DNA of 39,558 nt from Chloroflexota bacterium (GTDB lineage: Bacteria > Chloroflexota > Anaerolineae > Anaerolineales > Anaerolineaceae), in NCBI GenBank assembly GCA_012522475.1, contig JAAYKH010000001.1, forward strand, positions 1-39,558, in the 5' to 3' direction. Positions 15,856 to 25,181 of this stretch are shown here, piece by piece. Position 1 is the first letter of the stretch, and every line of letters begins with the position of its first letter. The notes beneath the pieces are model-generated. The model was not told the DNA's origin. It did not search any database and saw only the letters and a program-made list of their open reading frames with translations. A program made the translations under genes and the position numbers.

Positions 15856-17345
15856 GCTGCCCCCTGCTCCTCGTCAAAGCCCTGTGTTTGATGCCATCTG
15901 CGGGCAAGTTCCTCCGCTTGAAGCTCCATTAATTTCTCTCCCACCGCCAGGGCCTCCGCTTCCAGGGTGCCAAACCGACTTCTGAATCGGTTGAGGGCTT
16001 CTCGCAATGCAAATTCAGCATCAATCTCCAATTGGTGTGCCAGGCTGGTCAGTCCCAACAAGAGCTCACCAAAATTCTCTTGCAGGGTGTCTGCCTGGGA
16101 TAGATCAAGCGCCGCCAGTTTGTCTCGAATCGAATCGGGGGTACCCAGGCTGGTCAGACCTTGAAAACCCACCCGACCAACCCTTTCGATAATTTGTTCT
16201 GACTGTAAAAGAGCCGGCAGTGCCGCCGGTACACCGTCAAGGATACCGACCTTATGGCTATTTTCATGCGCTTTACGTTCTTCGGCTTTGATCTCTTCCC
16301 AACTGCGAATCACACCCTGCACACCATCTGTGCTCACCCCAGAAAAGACGTGCGGGTGTCGGCGGATCAACTTGGTCGCAATACCTTCGATCACAGTGTG
16401 GATATTAAAGTCACCCTCCTCCTCGGCGATCTGGGCATGCAGCAAAATCTGTAACAATAAATCGCCCAGCTCCTCCGCCAAATCGGTCGCATCTTCACGG
16501 TCCAGCGCGTCCAGGGTTTCGTAGGCTTCCTCCAACAAAAAGGGTCGCAAGCTAAGGTGTGTCTGCTCCCGATCCCAGGGGCAGCCATCCGGCGCCCGCA
16601 GCCGGGCAATAACCTCCTGAAAGGCTTCAAATGAGGATTGCGGCGAACGCGGCGGAACATACAACGAACTGAGCAACCCGATCTGTTCGCTCTTATCAAT
16701 GGCATGCAGGGGCAGTTCTTCCACCGCCTCTGCACCGGTTCCCGCACCATGCACCAGCGACACCGGGTGCTGGTCCGGGTAAGCTGTCATCAAAGTCAGT
16801 TTAACCTCCGCAGCCACATCCCGATCGTAAATCTGGGCGATCAAGGCCGGAACAGAGGGCGGAAAGCCCGGCGTGTGACGCATGGCCATTTCAAGCGCAT
16901 CTGTCAGAACCATATCCGGGAAGGGATCCACACCCAGGGCACGCCAGGTCGGCTCTAAAAAACTCAAGCCGTCAATCACCTGCACGGGGATGCCCATTTG
17001 CTCTGCGCGGCGGGCAATTGCAGGGCAGGTGGCTTCAGCCACGAAAGGGTGTCCGGGTACAGCATAGGTCACCGAAACAGTCTTCCCCAGGTTTAATATT
17101 TTCTCGATAATACCTTCGTAGACCGCTTCAAAAGTGTCACAGCGTTCATAAAGCTCATCGAAACTTTCCTGAACCAGATGTTCGGGTAAATATGGAACGG
17201 TGGGGTGCTGCCTGGTGCGCAGGTACAGGGTGTCGATGCGCTCCAGCCAATCCCAGGCTTTGCGGGTCAAGGCAGCCGGGTCACCCGGGCCCAACCCAAG
17301 CAAGGTGATCCCCTGTTGCAAATGATTGTGCTGCTTCTTAGTCAT
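15852..17345 (-). CDS. mazG: MazG-family NTP pyrophosphohydrolase with N-terminal tetrapyrrole-methylase-like domain (YabN type)
   Basis: This is a fusion of about 497 residues. The N-terminal half (about 1-220) has the SAM-type tetrapyrrole methylase fold, with ITLLGLGPGDPAALT near the start and VTYAVPGHPFVAE later. The C-terminal half carries the MazG signature RAPDGCPWDREQTHLSL, then LLEEAYETLDALD and DLAEELGDLLLQILLHAQIA with the metal-binding EExxE/D pattern, then KLIRRHPHVF. MazG cleaves nucleoside triphosphates to monophosphates and pyrophosphate, as house-cleaning. The methylase domain's substrate in these fusions is unknown. I chose the ATG at 17345; the frame extends to a TTG at 17363. 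Downstream murJ overlaps by 4 nt. Confidence 0.93.
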   Translation of the reverse strand: MTKKQHNHLQQGITLLGLGPGDPAALTRKAWDWLERIDTLYLRTRQHPTVPYLPEHLVQESFDELYERCDTFEAVYEGIIEKILNLGKTVSVTYAVPGHPFVAEATCPAIARRAEQMGIPVQVIDGLSFLEPTWRALGVDPFPDMVLTDALEMAMRHTPGFPPSVPALIAQIYDRDVAAEVKLTLMTAYPDQHPVSLVHGAGTGAEAVEELPLHAIDKSEQIGLLSSLYVPPRSPQSSFEAFQEVIARLRAPDGCPWDREQTHLSLRPFLLEEAYETLDALDREDATDLAEELGDLLLQILLHAQIAEEEGDFNIHTVIEGIATKLIRRHPHVFSGVSTDGVQGVIRSWEEIKAEERKAHENSHKVGILDGVPAALPALLQSEQIIERVGRVGFQGLTSLGTPDSIRDKLAALDLSQADTLQENFGELLLGLTSLAHQLEIDAEFALREALNRFRSRFGTLEAEALAVGEKLMELQAEELARRWHQTQGFDEEQGAA

Positions 17346-17373
17346 GATGGTCTTTTCAATCAAGCCATTTAAC

Positions 17374-17405
17374 GCATAGAGACGTTATTAAAAACGTCTC
17401 TATGC
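17374..17405. repeat. Perfect inverted repeat of GCATAGAGACGTT type
   Basis: A perfect 13-bp stem (17374-17386 and 17393-17405) with a 6-nt ATTAAA loop lies between rpsI and mazG. There is no clear T-tract. It could end ribosomal transcription, or be a dispersed small palindromic repeat. Confidence 0.6.
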
Positions 17406-17524
17406 ACAGTGTTTACTTTAAATTGTCGGCATTTGGTTAAACCAGGCCAAACCGCGCAGATCAAATCCATGGTCAAGCCCTGAAAGGGGGCATACACGGC
17501 ATCCAACTCATCCGTGGGGCGTAA

Positions 17525-17920
17525 TTAACGCTTGGTGTAGGTAGGTGCCTTACGGGCTCGCTTAAGACCGGGCTTCTTGCGTTCCTTCACACGCGGGTCG
17601 CGCGTCAGGTAACCGCTATGGCGCAATGCCGGACGCAATTCCTCGTCCATTTCCACCAGTGCACGGGCCAGACCCAGCTTGACCGCATCACGTTGACCGG
17701 TAACCCCGCCGCCCTGCACTTTGACGGTGACATCAAATTTTTCTTTGATGTGGTTGGCAATCTGGAACGCATTGATAATATCCGATGCATCGCCCAGGCG
17801 GGTGAAATAAGCATCAATTTCCTTACCGTTGACGGTACATTCGCCAGAACCAGCCATAATGCGAACACGGGCAGAACTCTGTTTTCGACGGCCAATACCT
17901 TCGTAATATCGATTATCCAT
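17525..17920 (-). CDS. rpsI: 30S ribosomal protein S9
   Basis: This 131-residue protein matches S9 over its full length: YYEGIGRRKQSSARVRI at the start, VQGGGVTGQRDAVKLGLARAL in the middle, and the basic tail KKPGLKRARKAPTYTKR, which reaches the ribosomal P-site tRNA. It is the last gene of the ribosomal cluster and follows rplM by 17 nt, the usual rplM-rpsI pair. Confidence 0.97.
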   Translation of the reverse strand: MDNRYYEGIGRRKQSSARVRIMAGSGECTVNGKEIDAYFTRLGDASDIINAFQIANHIKEKFDVTVKVQGGGVTGQRDAVKLGLARALVEMDEELRPALRHSGYLTRDPRVKERKKPGLKRARKAPTYTKR

Positions 17921-17937
17921 AAAGTCGATCTCTCCTC

Positions 17938-18363
17938 TTACTCAACCAAATCGGGTTGTTGTGCATGGTGCGGGTGTTTCGGCCCAGCATAAACATGCAA
18001 GTTCTGGTACACCCTGCGACCCAGTTTATTTTTGGGGATCATCCCCCAACCGGCTCGCTCAATCACCCTTTCGGGAAATAATTCTAACTGACGCTGCAGG
18101 TTAATTTGCTTAATGCCACCGGGGTAACCGGAATGGCGATAATAAATCTTGCCTTCCAGACGGGTGGGGTGTACATCCACCTTTTCAGCGTTCACTACCA
18201 CTACATTGGCGCCCAGGAGTACACCGGGCGTGTAGTCCGGGCGATGTTTGCCCAGCAATAATTGGGCAATCTTTGTCGCCAAGCGTCCCAGGTTTTGCCC
18301 TTCAGCATCCACCAACAACCACTCACGCTCAACTTGACCTTTAGGTACGTATGTTTTATTCAC
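17938..18363 (-). CDS. rplM: 50S ribosomal protein L13
   Basis: L13 with [40 protein letters not shown], and [12 protein letters not shown] prefer a GTG start at 18363, which gives 141 residues and the family-typical N-terminus (M)NKTYVPK, with GGAGAG 7-8 nt upstream. The ATGs at 18381 and 18378 would add six odd residues and overlap that ribosome site. It lies 74 nt after truA and before rpsI. Confidence 0.93.
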   Translation of the reverse strand: MNKTYVPKGQVEREWLLVDAEGQNLGRLATKIAQLLLGKHRPDYTPGVLLGANVVVVNAEKVDVHPTRLEGKIYYRHSGYPGGIKQINLQRQLELFPERVIERAGWGMIPKNKLGRRVYQNLHVYAGPKHPHHAQQPDLVE

Positions 18364-18436
18364 AATCAAACTCTCCATCATTCAAAGATGCCATCTTCAG
18401 GGCAAACCTGAAGGATAAAATCCACATCGATCCTTG

Positions 18437-19174
18437 CTAATAGCCAACGGCTTCCAGTACCAGGCCGTTGGCGGGGGCCAATCCCGCCAGCGCCAACTGA
18501 CCGGTTTTGATGCCCTCGGCGATTAATGCTACTGGCGCCGCGCTTTGCCCAATCGTTACCAGTGCAAAGGTGATTCGCCGCACCATATGGTATAAAAAGG
18601 CATTCGCAAAAATATCGAACTGCCATTCATCACCAGCACCCGACCATTCGGCCGAGAACACTTCCCGAACAGTCACGCCGTTCTCGGTCATCGGGCTGCC
18701 AAAAGCCCTGAAATCGTGTGAGCCTATCAGGTTTACAGCAGCGGTATTCATCCGGTCAACCTGCACTTCGGGCCACACCCGCCAGGCGAAGTCCGCTCTG
18801 AGGGGGTCTCGCACGGGCTGGCAATAAATCCGGTAACGATAGTGGCGCCACTTGGCATCATAACGGGGATGGAATTCCGCCGGCACCGCGCTGACCGATT
18901 GCACCGCCATATCATCCGGCAGGTAATGGTTCAGGGCATTACGCAGATCATCGGTTGTATGCTGCCAATCTAAGTGGAAACACACCACCTGCCCGCGTGC
19001 GTGCACGCCCGCATCAGTTCTGCCGGCGGCCAGAACAAAGCTGCCCTGCCAGCCAAGCCTGGCAAGCGCAGTCTCCAGTTCAGCCTGAACCGTCCGCACT
19101 GCAGCCTGGCGCTGATATCCCGCAAAGGCCGAGCCATTATAAGCAAGAATAATTTTGTAATGTACTGCACCCAT
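18437..19174 (-). CDS. truA: tRNA pseudouridine(38-40) synthase TruA
   Basis: This 245-residue protein has the catalytic motif AAGRTDAGVHARG with Asp54. YNGSAFAGYQRQ at the start, KWRHYRYRIY and LYHMVRRITFALV are further TruA hallmarks. It converts uridines 38-40 in the anticodon stem-loop of many tRNAs to pseudouridine. It sits between rplQ and rplM, an order common in Firmicutes and Chloroflexota. Confidence 0.96.
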   Translation of the reverse strand: MGAVHYKIILAYNGSAFAGYQRQAAVRTVQAELETALARLGWQGSFVLAAGRTDAGVHARGQVVCFHLDWQHTTDDLRNALNHYLPDDMAVQSVSAVPAEFHPRYDAKWRHYRYRIYCQPVRDPLRADFAWRVWPEVQVDRMNTAAVNLIGSHDFRAFGSPMTENGVTVREVFSAEWSGAGDEWQFDIFANAFLYHMVRRITFALVTIGQSAAPVALIAEGIKTGQLALAGLAPANGLVLEAVGY

Positions 19175-19192
19175 CCGGTGTTTCCGGGTGGA

Positions 19193-19576
19193 TTAATCTT
19201 CAACCAGTTCAATCAACGCCATCTCAGCGCCATCACTGCGGCGAGGGCCCAGCTTTAATATCCGGGTATAACCACCATTGCGACTGGCATAGCGTGGTCC
19301 AATATCATCAAATAATTTCTGTACGAGCGGGCGGCTGCCATTACCTAATTTTGCCGAAGCCTTACGACGAGCATTGATGGCGGTAATCTCATCCGCATTC
19401 TGTGCGTTGCGTGCCAGGGTGATCAATTTCTCCGTATGTGGTTGGATAAATTTAGCCTTGGTCAGCGTAGTTTTAATCCGCTCATGTTCAATAATTTGTC
19501 TGATCATCGTCCGCTGCATCGCCGTACGGTGCCCACCGCTGCGATTTAACTGAAAGCCTTTGACTCTGTGTCGCAT
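19193..19576 (-). CDS. rplQ: 50S ribosomal protein L17
   Basis: This 127-residue protein opens with MRHRVKGFQLNRSGGHR, the strongly conserved L17 start, followed by RTMIRQIIEHERIKTTL and the C-terminal GGYTRILKLGPRRSDGAEMALIELV, none of which is truncated. It follows rpoA by 18 nt, as in the alpha operon of most bacteria. Confidence 0.97.
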   Translation of the reverse strand: MRHRVKGFQLNRSGGHRTAMQRTMIRQIIEHERIKTTLTKAKFIQPHTEKLITLARNAQNADEITAINARRKASAKLGNGSRPLVQKLFDDIGPRYASRNGGYTRILKLGPRRSDGAEMALIELVED

Positions 19577-19594
19577 AATTCTAATTCTCCGTTA

Positions 19595-20541
19595 TTATTC
19601 CTCTTCGCCCTCGAGGAAGCCTTTTTCAATCATTTTTTCTCTCAATTCAACCAGGCTCTTATCACCAAAATTCCTGATAGAAAGGATTGCGTCGTCGCCC
19701 TTGCTCAAAATTTCCAGTACGTTCCCAACGGTGGTGATCCCGCTGCGTTTCAGGGAGTTGAACACCCGCACTGTCAGGTCAAGGTTTTCGATGGGCATTT
19801 CAGCGGCTTCACTATTAATCGTTGTAGCTGGTTCAACCTGCTCGATGGGGGCTATCAGCAATTCTTCGCTAAGCCCAGAAATATAACGCAGGTGATCAAT
19901 CAAGATTTTCGATGATCGAATCATTGCTTCTTCCGGGGCGATGCTTCCATCGGTCCAGATCTCAATCGTAAGGCTGTCAAAATCCGTGCTGCGTCCTACC
20001 CGGGCTGAACCAACAGTCCAGTTGACTTTGCGCACCGGTGAAAAGATCGCATCAACCGGCAGCTCGCCGATAGGCAGGTGCTCACTGCGTTCAGTACCCG
20101 GTGAATAACCACGGCCGCGTTCTACAGTCATATCGATCTCTAACTTCGTCTGCTTGTTATCCACCGTGAACAGGTAAAGATCCGGGTTGATAATCTCAAC
20201 CTCTGACGGGCAGATATATCCGCTGTCGTCACCGTGCCCTCGCCGCTGACTTCCAAACGAAGATGCGAAATATCCACATCATACAGTTTCAGCCGCAATT
20301 GCTTTAATTGCAAGATCATCTGAATCACATCTTCACGCACACCTTCGATGTCGCTGAACTCATGCAAAACATCTGTAATGCGGATCGATGTAACCGCAAC
20401 GCCTTCCAGTGAGGACAGGAGGACGCGCCGCAAAGCATTGCCAAGCGTTGTCCCAAAGCCGCGTTCCAGGGGGCTAATAACAAACTTGCCATAATTTCGG
20501 GCTTCAGCAATCCGTTCGACTTTTGGCGTTACCATACTCAT
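19595..20541 (-). CDS. rpoA: RNA polymerase alpha subunit with an apparent 1-nt deletion
   Basis: The gene is split into two overlapping frames but reads as one 315-residue alpha subunit if one base is restored near 20215-20217. The first frame gives the dimerisation domain ([21 protein letters not shown] and on) up to TTADI, then goes out of frame and stops at 20140. The second frame resumes with [19 protein letters not shown] and continues to the C-terminal domain ([32 protein letters not shown]). The site is a GATATATC run, where loss of one base in the AT repeat is easy. Alpha is essential, so a sequence or assembly error is most likely. The start ATG at 20541 has GAGGTGA about 8 nt upstream. 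Confidence 0.93.
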
Positions 20542-20598
20542 TATTCCAGTCACCTCATACCCCTTACTAGTACATCCTGTGCACTAACATCCTCAGCC

Positions 20599-21234
20599 CT
20601 AACGTGAGTAATACTCAACAATCAGCTGCTCATTCAAATTGCCGTCAATTTCAGCCCGTTCGGGTAGACGAAGCATCCGAGCTGTAAGTTTATCCAGGTC
20701 GGCCTCAATCCAGGTCGGCGGAGTTCGCATTTCTCCCGCCTGACGCAAGGTTTTGAAATACTCAGTTTGCTTGGAAGTTTCCCGAACTGTAATCTTGTCG
20801 CCGGGTTTTAAGCTTGTCGAAGCGATATCATTGCGCCGATCGTTGAGAATAAAATGACCATGATTAATTAATTGACGAGCCTGGCTGCGGCTTTCTGCGA
20901 AGCCCGCCCGATAGACAATGTTATCAAAACGGCTCTCTAAAATTTGAAGCAAGTTCAAACCCGTCAGGCCTGGACGCCGACGCGCATCGTCAAAATTGCG
21001 TTTGAATTGTCGTTCCAGCACACCATAAATGCGCTTTCCTTTTTGCTTGGCGCGCAATTGCCTCGAATAGTCCGATTCGCGCCCCGCACGGCCGCTAAAA
21101 CGGCCATGTTCACCAGGAGGATAAGCCCGTCGTTCCATCGCACATTTTGGCGTAAAACAACGCTCTCCCTTTAAGAATAATTTCTCGCCTTCACGCCGGC
21201 ACAATTTACATACCGGCCCTGTATATCTTGCCAT
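20599..21234 (-). CDS. rpsD: 30S ribosomal protein S4 (zinc-binding form)
   Basis: This 211-residue protein is the C+ form: CKLC near residues 9-12, then CFTPKC, make a zinc site. An S4 RNA-binding domain is seen in [26 protein letters not shown]. It ends [12 protein letters not shown], the usual C-terminus. S4 binds 16S rRNA early in 30S assembly and is a common autoregulator of this operon. It precedes rpoA by about 57 nt. Confidence 0.97.
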   Translation of the reverse strand: MARYTGPVCKLCRREGEKLFLKGERCFTPKCAMERRAYPPGEHGRFSGRAGRESDYSRQLRAKQKGKRIYGVLERQFKRNFDDARRRPGLTGLNLLQILESRFDNIVYRAGFAESRSQARQLINHGHFILNDRRNDIASTSLKPGDKITVRETSKQTEYFKTLRQAGEMRTPPTWIEADLDKLTARMLRLPERAEIDGNLNEQLIVEYYSR

Positions 21235-21257
21235 TGATTCCTCTCTTTGTTAATCTA

Positions 21258-21662
21258 TTAGACGCGGCGTCTTTTGGGCGGTCGGCAGCCGTTGTGGGGC
21301 ACCGGGGTCACATCTTCAATCGATCGGACCGTCATCCCCAGGCTTTGCACGGCACGGATAGCCGCTTCACGGCCAGGCCCAGGTCCCTTGACAATCAGGT
21401 CAACTTCCTGAACGCCAAAACCTTGCGCTATTTTTATCACCTGTTCGGTTGCTAAGCGCGCGGCAAAGGGCGTACTTTTCCGGGAGCCTTTAAAGCCTGC
21501 GGAACCAGCACTACCCCAGCATACCGTGTTTCCTGTTTGATCGGTTACCGTTATGATCGTGTTGTTAAAGGTCGCATACACATGCACCTGCGCCGATGAC
21601 ATCTGGCGCTTGATTCTTCGAGCACCTGTAGTTCGCCGCGATCGTTGTGGTTTTTTTGCCAT
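21258..21662 (-). CDS. rpsK: 30S ribosomal protein S11
   Basis: This 134-residue protein has [52 protein letters not shown] and the C-terminal [17 protein letters not shown], all typical of S11. I chose the ATG at 21662 (MAKKPQRSR), with GAGAGGTAAA just upstream, over the frame start at 21674. It lies 24 nt before rpsD and 114 nt after rpsM; that gap holds no gene. Confidence 0.96.
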   Translation of the reverse strand: MAKKPQRSRRTTGARRIKRQMSSAQVHVYATFNNTIITVTDQTGNTVCWGSAGSAGFKGSRKSTPFAARLATEQVIKIAQGFGVQEVDLIVKGPGPGREAAIRAVQSLGMTVRSIEDVTPVPHNGCRPPKRRRV

Positions 21663-21776
21663 TTTACCTCTCACTCATTCAATCTTCATGGCTGTTGCAC
21701 TGCCCATCCTGCCGCGGGGGAGAGAAGGAAGGAAAAACCCCAGACAGGCAGACGAACAAGCCAATTCAAACTCGCT

Positions 21777-22166
21777 TTATTTCTTGCCAACACCTCTGCG
21801 GCGGCCGCGACCAGCAACCGTCTTCTTCGGTCCCTTACGGGTACGAGCATTGGTCTTGGTGCGCTGCCCATGGACGGGCAGTCCGCGCCGGTGACGCAGG
21901 CCGCGATAGGAGCCGATTTCCATCAAACGTTTGATATTCATCTGCACCTGGCGGCGCAAATCGCCTTCAACGGTGTAATTGGCGGCAATGAATTCACGCA
22001 TTTTAGATACATCACCATCCGCCAGGTCCTTAACTCGAATGTCAGGGTTCACACCGGTCGCCTCAATAATTTCTTTTGCCCGGGTTGGGCCAATTCCATA
22101 AATATATCTCAGACCAATTTCTACGCGTTTCTCGCGTGGGAGGTCAACACCTTCAATACGTGCCAT
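21777..22166 (-). CDS. rpsM: 30S ribosomal protein S13
   Basis: This 129-residue protein has [35 protein letters not shown] and the C-terminal basic tail [19 protein letters not shown] of S13. It contacts tRNA and the intersubunit bridge in the 30S head. It follows rpmJ by 12 nt. Confidence 0.97.
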   Translation of the reverse strand: MARIEGVDLPREKRVEIGLRYIYGIGPTRAKEIIEATGVNPDIRVKDLADGDVSKMREFIAANYTVEGDLRRQVQMNIKRLMEIGSYRGLRHRRGLPVHGQRTKTNARTRKGPKKTVAGRGRRRGVGKK

Positions 22167-22178
22167 TATCTATCTTCC

Positions 22179-22292
22179 TTATCCTTGTCGCTGCTTATGC
22201 TTCGGGTTGTCACAAATTACATACAAACGACCACCGCGCTTAACAATTTTACATTTCGCACAGCGCTTCTTGATTGATGCTGATACTTTCAT
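22179..22292 (-). CDS. rpmJ: 50S ribosomal protein L36
   Basis: This 37-residue protein is too short for most gene finders. It reads [20 protein letters not shown] and ends with [12 protein letters not shown]. Cys11, Cys14, Cys27 and His32 make the zinc ribbon of the C+ form. AAGGAG lies 8 nt before the ATG. It sits between map and rpsM, but no infA lies in the 60 nt between map and rpmJ. Confidence 0.96.
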   Translation of the reverse strand: MKVSASIKKRCAKCKIVKRGGRLYVICDNPKHKQRQG

Positions 22293-22352
22293 GTCCTTAC
22301 TCCTTCTATCTTGCTGCAAAACATTAATTTTACTTGCTAACAAGCTTTTCGT

Positions 22353-23138
22353 CTAGTTTTCGCCCATTTGCGTTAAAATCAATGGTCCGTTCGCAGTGAT
22401 CGCTACCGTATGTTCAAAATGTGCCGTCAAAGAACCATCAGCCGAGGCAACCGTCCACTGGTCAGCTTTAACCACTGTATCCGGTGTGCCAACCAGCACC
22501 ATGGGCTCCAGCGCGATGGTCATCCCTTCGCGCAAGCGGATGCCGCGTCCTGGTTTCCCATAATTGGGCACCTGGGGCCCTTCGTGCATTGCTCTCCCCA
22601 CACCGTGCCCGGTATACATCCGGGTGACGTGGAAGCCCTGGCCCTCAACATAGGACTGTACCGCGTGGCCGATATCGCCGGTAGTGTTATCAGGCACCAT
22701 CTTCTCAATGGCTATTTTAAGCGCCTGTTCAGTTACCTTAATCAAACGTTCGGATTGCGGGTTGATCTGACCCACTCCAACGGTAACGGCCATATCGCCG
22801 ACAAACCCCTGGTAAACGGTGCCGCAATCGATGCTGACAAGATCACCTTCCACCAATTGACGGTCTCCCGGAATGCCATGTACCAGCTCGTCATTTACAC
22901 TCGTGCAAATGCTGGCAGGGTAAGGGTATGGACCTGGATAATTTTTAAAGGGCGAATAAACACCGTAACGCTGATGAACCGCCTCAAAAGCTGCATTCAG
23001 CTCAGCTGTCGTCACCCCGGGTGCAATCAAACTCACGGCGGCACTGAGTGCCTCCGCGTTGATCCGTCCGGCCTCGCGCATAATCTCGATCTCTTGCTGA
23101 GATTTAATATTAATCGATCGCTCCCAGGAGATCATCAT
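22353..23138 (-). CDS. map: Methionine aminopeptidase type I
   Basis: This 261-residue protein has all metal and substrate residues: His87 in DELVHGIPGD, Asp104, Asp115, His178 in YTGHGVGRAMHEG, Glu211 in ALEPMV and Glu242 in AHFEHTV. It removes the initiator methionine from nascent proteins. The ATG at 23138 has GGAGG 8 nt upstream within the end of adk, and the two genes are separated by 3 nt, so they are coupled. It is the minimal type Ia form without an N-terminal zinc extension. Confidence 0.96.
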   Translation of the reverse strand: MMISWERSINIKSQQEIEIMREAGRINAEALSAAVSLIAPGVTTAELNAAFEAVHQRYGVYSPFKNYPGPYPYPASICTSVNDELVHGIPGDRQLVEGDLVSIDCGTVYQGFVGDMAVTVGVGQINPQSERLIKVTEQALKIAIEKMVPDNTTGDIGHAVQSYVEGQGFHVTRMYTGHGVGRAMHEGPQVPNYGKPGRGIRLREGMTIALEPMVLVGTPDTVVKADQWTVASADGSLTAHFEHTVAITANGPLILTQMGEN

Positions 23139-23141
23139 CCC

Positions 23142-23798
23142 TCAAGCCTCCTCAACCGCTTTCATCAGGTCTTCGGTAACGCCCTCAATTGATTGGGTGC
23201 CATCAATCTCAACCAGCAAGCTCTTTTGGGTGTAATAATCAATTAATGGGGCTGTCTGGTCTCGATAAACCTTAATGCGGTGACGAACCGTTTCGGGTTG
23301 GTCATCCTCGCGCTGGTAAAGTTCTGAACCGTCCAAATCATCAATCCACTGCACCATGGGCGGATTATAAAGCGCATGGTAAACCCGGCCCGAACTACTC
23401 ACCCAACGGCCGCTCAGGCGTTCAACCAGCACCTCATCCGGAACATTGATAAAGGGAACCACCTTTACACCAGCATCAAATTGCGCCAGCAGCGTTTCCA
23501 GTGCTTCTGCCTGAACCGGTGTGCGCGGGAACCCATCTAAAACAGCACCGCTTACACAATCGGGTTTCGCCAGTCGTTCTTCTACCATCTTAATGGTCAC
23601 ACCATCTGGCACCAGTTCACCCTTGTTCATAAAGCTTTGCGCCAGCTGTCCTAATTCGGTTTCATTTTTTAAATGTTCCCGAAACAGGTCGCCGGTTGAG
23701 ATGTGAACCAGGCTCAAAGCCTGCGCAAGCACCTTGGCCTGGGTGCCCTTACCCGCTCCCGGCGGTCCTAGCATGACGATATACAAAGGTGTCTTCAC
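23142..23798 (-). CDS. adk: Adenylate kinase
   Basis: This 218-residue protein has the P-loop GPPGAGKGTQA (from about residue 11), the AMP-binding STGDLFREHL, VLDGFPRTPVQAEAL, and a long-form LID region SGRWVSSSGRVYHALYNPP followed by REDDQPETVRHRIKVY. The LID has no Cys cluster, so it is the non-zinc type. It interconverts AMP, ADP and ATP. It lies between secY (15 nt) and map (3 nt), the standard spc-operon order. Confidence 0.97.
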   Translation of the reverse strand: MKTPLYIVMLGPPGAGKGTQAKVLAQALSLVHISTGDLFREHLKNETELGQLAQSFMNKGELVPDGVTIKMVEERLAKPDCVSGAVLDGFPRTPVQAEALETLLAQFDAGVKVVPFINVPDEVLVERLSGRWVSSSGRVYHALYNPPMVQWIDDLDGSELYQREDDQPETVRHRIKVYRDQTAPLIDYYTQKSLLVEIDGTQSIEGVTEDLMKAVEEA

Positions 23799-23812
23799 GG
23801 AATGCGCCAGCC

Positions 23813-25147
23813 TTAACTGATCAGACGGTCATCATAACCATGTAATTTCAGGTCAGATTCCATAATCTGGAAGGTATCGCGTACCACACCCACCACAATC
23901 AATAGTCCTGATGATGAAACCAGGAAGATTTGTGTTGTGGATAGCCCTGGTGGCAATAACAAACCCAAAAAGAAAGGCAATGCTGCCACCACGCCGAGGA
24001 ACAAAGCTCCCGGCAGGGTGATCCTGCGCTGCACCTTAGTCAGGTAGCGCTGGGTTGGGCCTCCGCGCGCAATTCCTGGGATCTGTGCGCCCTGCTTTTT
24101 CAGGTTATCGCCGTAGTTTTGTTGTGCAAACAAAATGTCCGTGTAGAAAAAAGTAAACAGCACAACCATAATAAAGAACAGGATCGGGTAAACAACGCCC
24201 TCACCGCCAAGGATCTTTTGGGTACCGGTGGCGAGGTTTCGCGCCCATTCTTTTTCAGAGCCGACAAAAAAGCTGGCCAAAATCGTTGGGAAGGTCATCA
24301 GCGATTGTGCGAAGATGATCGGGATCATACCCGCCATGTTGACCATTAAAGGCACTGTACTTTTAACCGGCATGGACATCCGGCTGCCCACACGGCGCCC
24401 GGGGAACATCACCGGCACATGCCGGCGGCCTTCTTGCACATAGATGATGGCAAAAATTGTCACGACCAGCAAGGCCACCACAATGAAAATCAACCACCAG
24501 TATTGTGGGTCAGTTACCAGAGCAAGCAAGTTCCTCGGCAGGCTGGAAACAATGCCCGCAAAAATAATCAATGAAAGTCCCTGCCCGCGAATACCAAATT
24601 CAGAGATTAACTCGCCCAGCCAGACGCCAAACATGGTACCGGCCATCATCGAAAGGAGCGTGGCCAGCGTAGGGATCAAAACATCCCCGGAAAAACCGAA
24701 CTGTGCAGCAACGCTCTGCCCGAGAATAGCGTTAAAAATATTAATCTGGCCAATAGCTGAAAGAGCAGCCATAGGGATTGTCAGGATCATCGTCCATTTT
24801 TCCATCCAGGCGCGCCCTTCGCGCGGGTCTTCCTGCATTTTTCTTTCCAGCGATGGGATAATCGGAATCAGCAATTGCAGGATGATTTGAGCTGTAATAT
24901 ACGGGTAAACGCCCATCGCCAAAACCGAAAAGTTCGATACAGCGCCACCGGAAAGCATATCCAGCAGGTTGATCAAGCCGCCTGCAGCACCGCTGGTTTT
25001 TGTAAGTTGGGCCACCAACTGCCTATCGATACCAGGCACCGGTATGTTGGTCGCCAGACGATAAATTGCCAGCAACACCAGTGACATAATCAGTTTCTGC
25101 CGAATGTCCTTTGACTTCCAAAGATAGCGCCAAGCTGACCGTTTCAT
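23813..25147 (-). CDS. secY: Protein translocase subunit SecY
   Basis: This 444-residue protein has ten predicted membrane segments. RLATNIPVPGIDRQL in the first loop, FSVLAMGVYPYITAQIILQLL with the plug region, and the cytoplasmic loop containing YVQEGRRHVPVMFPGRR are SecY hallmarks. It forms the channel of the Sec translocon with SecE and SecG, neither of which is in this window. It follows rplO by 34 nt. Confidence 0.97.
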   Translation of the reverse strand: MKRSAWRYLWKSKDIRQKLIMSLVLLAIYRLATNIPVPGIDRQLVAQLTKTSGAAGGLINLLDMLSGGAVSNFSVLAMGVYPYITAQIILQLLIPIIPSLERKMQEDPREGRAWMEKWTMILTIPMAALSAIGQINIFNAILGQSVAAQFGFSGDVLIPTLATLLSMMAGTMFGVWLGELISEFGIRGQGLSLIIFAGIVSSLPRNLLALVTDPQYWWLIFIVVALLVVTIFAIIYVQEGRRHVPVMFPGRRVGSRMSMPVKSTVPLMVNMAGMIPIIFAQSLMTFPTILASFFVGSEKEWARNLATGTQKILGGEGVVYPILFFIMVVLFTFFYTDILFAQQNYGDNLKKQGAQIPGIARGGPTQRYLTKVQRRITLPGALFLGVVAALPFFLGLLLPPGLSTTQIFLVSSSGLLIVVGVVRDTFQIMESDLKLHGYDDRLIS

Positions 25148-25181
25148 ATTCAGGTCTCCTTTAACAACCTAGGGTAAATGG

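Noticed and set aside
14513-15985. Long plus-strand frames opposite murJ, up to 245 codons
   Set aside because: Shadow frames of murJ with composition explained by its codons; no recognisable domain.
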